NCBI RefSeq assembly: GCF_007565055.1
Contig: NC_044553.1
Location: forward strand, 98,183,858 to 98,247,857
DNA length: 64,000 nucleotides
Direction: 5' to 3'
Origin: Rhinopithecus roxellana
Lineage: Eukaryota > Chordata > Mammalia > Primates > Cercopithecidae
This document shows positions 57,492 to 64,000 of the stretch, piece after piece. The notes under the pieces were generated by a model. The model did not search any database, had not been told where the DNA came from, and saw nothing but the letters and a program-made list of their open reading frames with translations. The first letter of the stretch is position 1; the number at the start of each line of letters is the position of its first letter. Position numbers and translations under genes: made by a program.

Positions 57492-60400
57492 AAAAATGAG
57501 GAATAATATTAGCTTTATTTAATATATCCATATTAATGCATAAAATGGAAAAATGCTCTCTGTGTCATATATGAAATTTAGTACCAGATTATTAAATCTA
57601 ATTGAAAACATACTTTTGCTCTATCATGGCTTCCCGAAGCAATATTTCCATGCTGAATATTTTTGTGTTTAAAGAGCCTTTTGGCCTTAGGGAGCTCATT
57701 TGTTCTGATTTGTACTGTACTTGTTTGTATTCTTTTTTTTTATCAAGTGCATTATACAGTTTCTTCTACTTTTATAAAGAAAAACCAAGCAAGTAGCGCA
57801 TTTAAATAAAAATGATTAGTATAAATTATTTCTCATGTTCAAAATGTATCAAGTACATTAATATATAAAATTAAAGACAAATAATTTCTTAAATTTGGCA
57901 TTTTAGTCCATATTTATTCTGTTGTTTCCTTTGGAAAAAAACTGTTTCGAATGTAGGGTAAAAATTTAGGCTAGCTTTATTCACTGGATGCTAATTGCTG
58001 CTTACATTGGAAATAAAATCCTCCTTCACCAATGTGCTATCCACAGAGTGGGATACAGGCAAAGCTATTTCTGGGACACTACTTTCAGTTTAGTCAGTGG
58101 GACATTTAGGGTTTTATTCTATCTGAGTTCCACACAAACATACAGACAATTAAAAGTCAGATTATTAATTGTTTTCCTTAGTCATTTTTTTTTTTCTCGA
58201 CATTCTGAGTACATCTCTATTCAGTGTATTGGTCATTAAGATTATTTGACTAGGCATTTAAGTATAATCTTGTGACAGTGGTAATGTCCAGTTCTCTGTT
58301 ATATCCAAGTTCCACTGACATCTAGAGTTGTGGGAATAACTAGGGACTCAGGATTCATAAAAGTTCATTTTTAATTCAACTTTATAATTTTGTGTATTTA
58401 CGTTTCTACCTAATCTCTACAATTTAATTTTACTAGTCTGTTACATTCTAATAAATACTCTATTCCTAGGATTGTTTTCTCTTTTCCGGCAGGTTTTTTT
58501 CTGTTTCTATTTTGTTTTTATCTGTTTGTTTGTTCTTTCTTTTAGCCATTGAATCCGTACTCTTTTTTTCTTACCTATAAGGTATTTTGCCCCAGTTCTA
58601 CTCAATCCCTTTTAAAAATATCTTTCTGAAATGAGCCATCTTTCCTAAGGTACTAGTTGTATTTTTAGTTGAATGATACATGCAGACATACCACTCCAAT
58701 CTGTTTCTAATTTTAAATGCCACAAGAAAAAGGTTGTGAATACTAAGTAACTGTCTTCTAATGGCAATACCTATTTTCTGGAATCATATTGACTTACTTG
58801 CTTTAAATTGGGTTTATATACAGCTTCCTCAGATACAGCTTCTGCTTCAAGGATCTTTTACTTCATCTGTGAAGTAAATAAATAAAATAACGACTATTTT
58901 CTCAAGGACATATTTTGGTTTGTCAGTAAATAGTAGATTATCATAAGATCACTCTTACCTCCAGCTATCACATAGCGCTGAACAGTTTGTTACAATAGAT
59001 AAATGCGGTTTTCTCAGATCATTAGGCATGTCTAGAAATAGAGCTTTGGAGCCTACTGTTCAACATACTGTAAAGGGAGTATTAGATAGTAAATTCAAAT
59101 ATAAGTAATCATTTCAAAAGCATTGTCTATAGTATTTTAAATGATTTTAGATTTTTAGAAGCGTTGCATAGAGAATACTGAGAATTATGCCCTTCAATTA
59201 CTTTCCCTTCATTTTGAAAATCTTCCATAACCATGATATATTTATCAGAACAAAACACTTTGATGCCATAACTATACTATCGATTTGATTTGATTGCACC
59301 AAATATTCCAGATAATCCTGTTTCTGTTTCATAATACAATCCATGCTCTCATGTTGCATTTAATCATACCACCTAGATCTTCTGTAATCTGACATTTCTT
59401 AGTCTTTCCTTGCTCACAATGACTTTGTCATTTTTGAAGAGTACCAATTAAGTCTTGTGTAGAATGTTCCTCCATTTTGGTTTGTCTGATGTTTCTTCAT
59501 AATACATAAATGTATTTTAAAAATCTAAATTTGTAAAGATATTTTGCTTCCTTACTAATGTATCCATTTATTTTATCCTTTCAAATGCATATTCTATATT
59601 TGGGTCCACCACAGATGTGTATAACTTGTTCACTGAACAATACTGGAGGGCTTCATATGCCTTACATGCTGTATTTTCTTATATGGTCCACAGAATAAAA
59701 AAAATAGTTGCATTGTGGAAATATGATTTAATTTTGTTACTCATAAACAGAAAAATAATCTCACTTGCAAATGCAAATGTTTTAACAAATTACTTTTCTA
59801 TAGCAATAACATTTATAATAATAACTTTCTGTCAGAACACCTCAGAATATTACTACACCATGTAGCGACCCGCTTGTCCACATGTATCACAGATACCCAA
59901 ATAAAAAAGATAGAAAATTCCATCCCAAACTTCAACATTAATTTTTCCCAAGTTCCTTTACATTTCCAGGGCTTCACTGCAGAAATTTTAAGTACAGTTA
60001 GATTACCATTTTGAATCTTTTTCTCTAGCTAGTTCCAATCTCCTTCTTTACAAAACAGATAATGAAATAATCTCCTCATTGTCTCACTAACTGAAATTGA
60101 AAATTTCAAATCTGTGATAAGGATATATAGAAAGTAATTCTCATATATAATAATTTCATGAAATAATTGCATAAAATAATTTCAGATTTGGGGAAGAATT
60201 AAAATAATTCCTAGGTTCTCCAGAAACCTGTCAGATACAGAATTTTATGGCAAAATACATAAAAGAAAAAATGCTGTTTATGCTACTTTTCATGTTTTGG
60301 ACATATGCACTAAAATATTAAATAGACTATGAAATAAGTACTAATAACATCTCACCTATGCTTTCTCTTTAATCAATAGAAATTTGCTTTAAAAAATTTT

Positions 60401-60766
60401 AGACGTGTTAGTATTAAAATCATGCAAGCATATAGCATAATAAATGGTGTCCACCATCTTCAGCTTTAATATTTTAGTATTAGTGAAATTTAGTAAATCA
60501 TAGTTGACAAATTTGTCTAAAAAGTGATAAAATTAAAGTCTACTTAGGTTCAATGTTACATTTATGGGTGAGTGAAACATTATACACATATTTAAAAAGT
60601 TAAAAAATTTTACATGCTTATGTATATTGGCTTTTCAAAGCAAAAAGATAGAAATTCTTTTCATTTCCTTTCCTAAGAAATGGATAATTAAATTAAAAAT
60701 GCTATTTTTCCTAGCATTCCGTAATACACACGAAACTGAGTGCTACAACAGAAATTATCTAACATT
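57490..60766. other. AT-rich intergenic DNA
   Basis: No supported gene or named repeat over 3.3 kb. Open frames at 57602-57796, 57988-58239 and 59617-59865 (64-83 codons) lack recognisable domains. Confidence 0.5.
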
Positions 60767-61789
60767 GGGGGTGAAGCAAGGTGGCCAAATAGGAACAGCT
60801 CCAGTCTCCAACTCCCAGCACGAGCGACACAGAAGACCGGTGATTTCTGCATTTTCAACTGAGGTACTGGGGTCATCTCACTGGGGAGTGCTGGACAATC
60901 AGTGCTGGTCAGCTGCTGCAGCCCGACCAGCAAGAGCTGAAGCAGGGCGAGGCATTGCCTCACCTGGGAAGCACAAGGGGGAAGGGAATCCCTTTTCCTA
61001 GCCAGGGGAACTGAGACACACAACACCTGGAAAATCAGGTAATTCCCACCCCAATACTGCACTTTAAGCAAATGGGCACACCAGGAGATTATACCCACAC
61101 CTGGCCGGGAGGGTCCCACAGCCACGGAGCCTCCCTCATTGCTAACACAGCAGTCTGCGATCTAACCGAAACAGCAGCAGCGAGGCTGGGGGAGGGGCGC
61201 CCACCATTGCTGAGGCTTAAGTAGGTAAACAAAGGCGCTGGGAAGCTCGAACTGGGTGGAGCTCACAGCAGCTCAAGGAAACCTGCCTGTCTCTGTAGAC
61301 TCCACCTCTGGGGACAGGGCACAGCTAAACAACAAAAGGGGAAGCAGCAGAGGCCTGTGCAGACGCGAAGGACTCTGTCTGACAGCTTTGAAGAGACCAG
61401 TGGATCTCCCAACATGGAGGTTGAGATCTGAGAACGCACAGACTGCCTGCTCAAGTGGGTCCCTGACCTCTGAGTACCCTAACTGGGAGGCATCCCCCAC
61501 TAGGGGCAGTCTGATACCCCACACCTCACAGGGTGGAGTACACCCCTGAGAGGAAGCTTCCAAAGTAAGAATCAGACAGGTACACTCGCTGTTCAGCAAT
61601 ATTCTATCTTCTGCAACCTCTGCTGCTGATACCCAGGGTCTGGAGTGGACCTCAAGCAATCTCCAACAGACCTACAGCTGAGGGTCCTGACTATTAGAAG
61701 GAAAACTATCAAACAGGAAGAACACCTATACCAAAACCCCATCAGTACGTCACCATCATCAAAGACCAGAGGCAGATAAAACCACAAAG
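60767..61789 (+). promoter_or_regulatory. L1 5'UTR, second copy
   Basis: A 1.02-kb GC-richer promoter region comparable to 14015-15044 (1.03 kb). On the minus strand a 145-codon frame (60688-61125) begins inside it, crosses the 5' boundary of the element and ends in unique flank. The known antisense promoter activity of L1 5'UTRs makes chimeric transcripts leaving to the left conceivable. Confidence 0.7.
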
Positions 61790-62806
61790 ATGGGGAAGAA
61801 GCAGGGCAGAAAAGCTGGAAATTCAAGAAATAAGAGCGCATATCCCCCTGCAAAGGAGCGCAGCTCATCCCCAGCAATGGATCAAAGCTGGTCAGAGAAC
61901 GACTTTGACGAAATGAGAGAAGAAGGCTTCAGTCCATCAAACTTCTCAGAGCTAAAGGAGGAATTACGTACCCAGTGCAAAGAAACTAAAAATATTGAAA
62001 AAAGAGTGGAAGAATTGATAGCTAGAATAATTAATGCAGAGAAGGTCATAAATGAAATGACAGAGATGAAAACCATGACACGAGAAATACGTGACAAATC
62101 CACAAGCTTCAGTAACTGACTCGATCAACTGGAAGAAAGAGTATCAGCGATTGAGGATCAAATGAATGAAATGAAGCGAGAAGAGAAACCAAAAGAAAAA
62201 AGAAGAAAAAGAAATGAACAATGCCTGCAAGAAGTATGGGATTATGTAAAAAGACCAAATCTACATCGGATTGGGGTGCCTGAAAGTGAGGGGGAAAATG
62301 GAACCAAGTTGGAAAACACTCTTCAGGATATCATCCAGGAGAACTTCCCCAACCTAGTAGGGCAGGCCAACATTCAAATTCAGGAAATACAGAGAACGCC
62401 ACAAAGATACTCCTCCAGAAGAGCAACTCCAAGACACATAATAGCCAGATTCACCAAAGTTGAAATGAAGGAAAAAATCTTAAGGGCAGCCAGAGAGAAA
62501 GGTCAGGTTACCCACAAAGGGAAGCCCATCAGACTAACAGCAGACCTCTCAGCAGAAACTCTACAAGCCAGAAGAGAGTGGGGGCCATTATTCAATGTTC
62601 TTAAAGAAAAGAATTTTAAACCCAGAATTTCATATCCAGCCAAACTAAGTTTCATCAGTGAAGGAGAAATAAAATCCTTTACAAATAAGCAAATGCTTAG
62701 AGATTTTGTTACCGCCAGGCCTGCCTTACAAGAGACCCTGAAGGAAGCCCTAAACATAGAAAGGAACAACCGGTACCAGCCATTGCAAAAACATGACAAA
62801 ATGTAA
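61790..62806 (+). pseudogene. L1 ORF1, one nonsense mutation
   Basis: The same 1017 bases as the intact copy at 15045. A single CGA-to-TGA change, typical of CpG decay, makes a stop at codon 110 (62117-62119), in the coiled coil. The same frame then continues open to the normal end (the downstream methionine at 62162 lies in frame), so no shift has occurred. The N-terminal 109 residues would lack the RNA-binding RRM and C-terminal domains. Confidence 0.92.
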
Positions 62807-62869
62807 AGACCATCGAGGCTAGGAAGAAACTGCATCAACTAACGAGCAAAATAACCAGTTAATATCATA

Positions 62870-64000
62870 ATGGCAGGATCAAGTCCACACATAACAATAT
62901 TAACCTTAAATGTTAATGGGCTAAATGCTCCAATTAAAAGACACAGACTGGCAAACTGGATAAAGAGTCCAGACCCATCAGTCTGCTGTATTCAGGAGAC
63001 CCATCTCACATGCAGAGACATACATAGGCTCAAAATAAAGGGATGGAGGAAGATCTACCAAGCAAATGGAGAACAAAAAAAAGCAGGCAGGGGTTGCAAT
63101 CCTAGTCTCGGATAAAATAGACTTTAAACCATCAAAGATCAAAAGAGACAAAGAAGGCCATTACATAATGGTAAAGGGATCAATTCAACAGGAAGAGCTA
63201 ACTCTCCTAAATATATATGCACCCAATACAGGAGCACCCAGATTCATAAAGCAAGTCCTTAGAGACTTACAAAGAGACTTAGACTCCCATACAATAATAG
63301 TGGGAGACTTCAACACTCCACTGTCAACATTAGACAGATCAACGAGACAGAAAGTTAACAAGGATATCCAGGAATTGAGCTCATCTCTGCACCAAGCGGA
63401 CCTAATAGAAATCTATAGAACTCTCCACCCCAAATCAACAGAATATACATTCTTCTCAGCACCACATCACACTTATTCCAAAATTGACCACAAAATTGGA
63501 AGTAAAGCACTCCTCAGCAAATGTACAAGAACAGAAATTATAACAAACTGTCTCTCAGACCACAGTGCAATCAAACTAGAACTCAGGACTAAGAAACTCA
63601 CTCAAAACCACTCAACTACATGGAAACTGAATAACCTGCTCCTGAATGACTACTGGGTACATAATGAAGTGAAGGCAGAAATAAAGATGTTCTTTGAAAC
63701 CAAAGAGAACAAAGATACAACATACCAGAATCTCTGGGACATATTTCAAGCAGTGTGTAGAGGGAAATTTATAGCACTAAATGCCCACAAGAGAAAGCTG
63801 GAAAGATCTAAAATTGACACTCTAACATAACAATTAAAATAACTGGAGAAGCAAGAGCAAACACATTCAAAAGCTAGCAGAAGGCAAGAAATAACTAAGA
63901 TCAGAGCAGAACTGAAGGAGATAGAGACACAAAAAACCCTCCAAAAAATCAATGAATCCAGGAGTTCGTTTTTTGAAAAGATCAACAAAATTGACAGACC
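62870..64000 (+). pseudogene. L1 ORF2 5' part, frameshifted and with stops
   Basis: Starts 63 bp after ORF1, as in the first copy. The first frame reads the endonuclease start (N14 and E43 present) but a four-base duplication GCAGGCAG at 63083-63090 shifts it, and it stops at 63113-63115. The restored-phase frame is open from 63066 to 63830 and includes GDFN and the SDH residues, then meets two stops, TAA at 63828-63830 and TAA at 63840-63842. The rest of the gene lies beyond the window. Confidence 0.92.

Larger units (their letters stand above)
60767..64000 (+). mobile_element. Second L1PA element, 5' half, truncated by window end
   Basis: Begins GGGGGTGAAGCAAGGTGGCC and follows the full-length copy at 14015 through 5'UTR, ORF1 and into ORF2. 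High similarity (mid-90s percent by eye) and shared 5'UTR differences from the youngest L1s put both in a similar subfamily. The YY1 motif is damaged here (CAAGGTGGCCA instead of CAAGATGGCCG). ORF1 and ORF2 both carry lesions, so it is not a coding element. Its 3' end and target duplication lie outside the window. Confidence 0.94.

Noticed and set aside
1..64000. CRISPR arrays, tRNA or rRNA genes, operons, riboswitches
   Set aside because: None seen. The repeats are dispersed eukaryotic transposons and microsatellites, not regularly spaced arrays, and no cloverleaf or ribosomal sequence was recognised.

Overview
The window looks like AT-rich intergenic DNA from a catarrhine primate, most likely human. 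It holds a full-length LINE-1 of the primate L1PA lineage, AluY- and AluJ-type SINEs, MaLR/ERVL LTRs and Tigger DNA transposons. I see no convincing host protein-coding gene, RNA gene, CRISPR array or bacterial-style operon. Almost all coding capacity belongs to transposable elements. Subfamily names come from recognised sequence signatures without an alignment run, so treat them as ranges.

Layout. 1-4.1 kb: a decayed class I (gammaretrovirus-like) endogenous retrovirus on the minus strand, with its 5' LTR on the right, a proline-tRNA-type primer site, and gag and protease remnants. 4.1-14 kb: old L1 3' ends, an ERVL solo LTR (7498-8065) with a perfect 5-bp target duplication, an MLT1-type LTR, two Alus, and an unassigned inverted repeat pair (about 7.1 and 9.4 kb). 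14.0-20.2 kb: a complete L1PA element with a perfect 13-bp target duplication, intact ORF1 and an ORF2 broken by one extra base. 23.1-26.2 kb: a near full-length Tigger2-type transposon with both terminal inverted repeats, TA duplications and an internal Alu. 26.3-33 kb: an MST-type LTR, an ancient HAL1/L1M stretch split by a second ERVL LTR, Tigger1 fragments broken up by microsatellites, and an L1 3' end whose junction is duplicated. 33.7-39.4 kb: abutting minus-strand L1s, one with a 5' inversion. 40-54 kb: further L1, MLT1-type and ERVL copies in otherwise featureless AT-rich DNA. 54.6-57 kb: an MLT1-type LTR, an unexplained richer block and two abutting Alus. 60.8-64 kb: the 5' half of a second L1PA element, same strand and subfamily range as the first, running off the window.

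How the parts relate. The elements do not form a pathway. The window records successive insertions: old L1M, HAL1 and Tigger at the bottom, MaLR and ERVL LTRs on top of these, then L1PA elements and Alus. The Alus depend on L1 machinery in trans. The two long L1PA copies lie in direct orientation about 46.8 kb apart, which is a substrate for unequal recombination. I did not find a previously undescribed biological system. The most unusual items are the near-intact L1 ORF2, the antisense frames leaving L1 5' ends, the unassigned inverted repeat, and the rearranged L1 and Tigger junctions.
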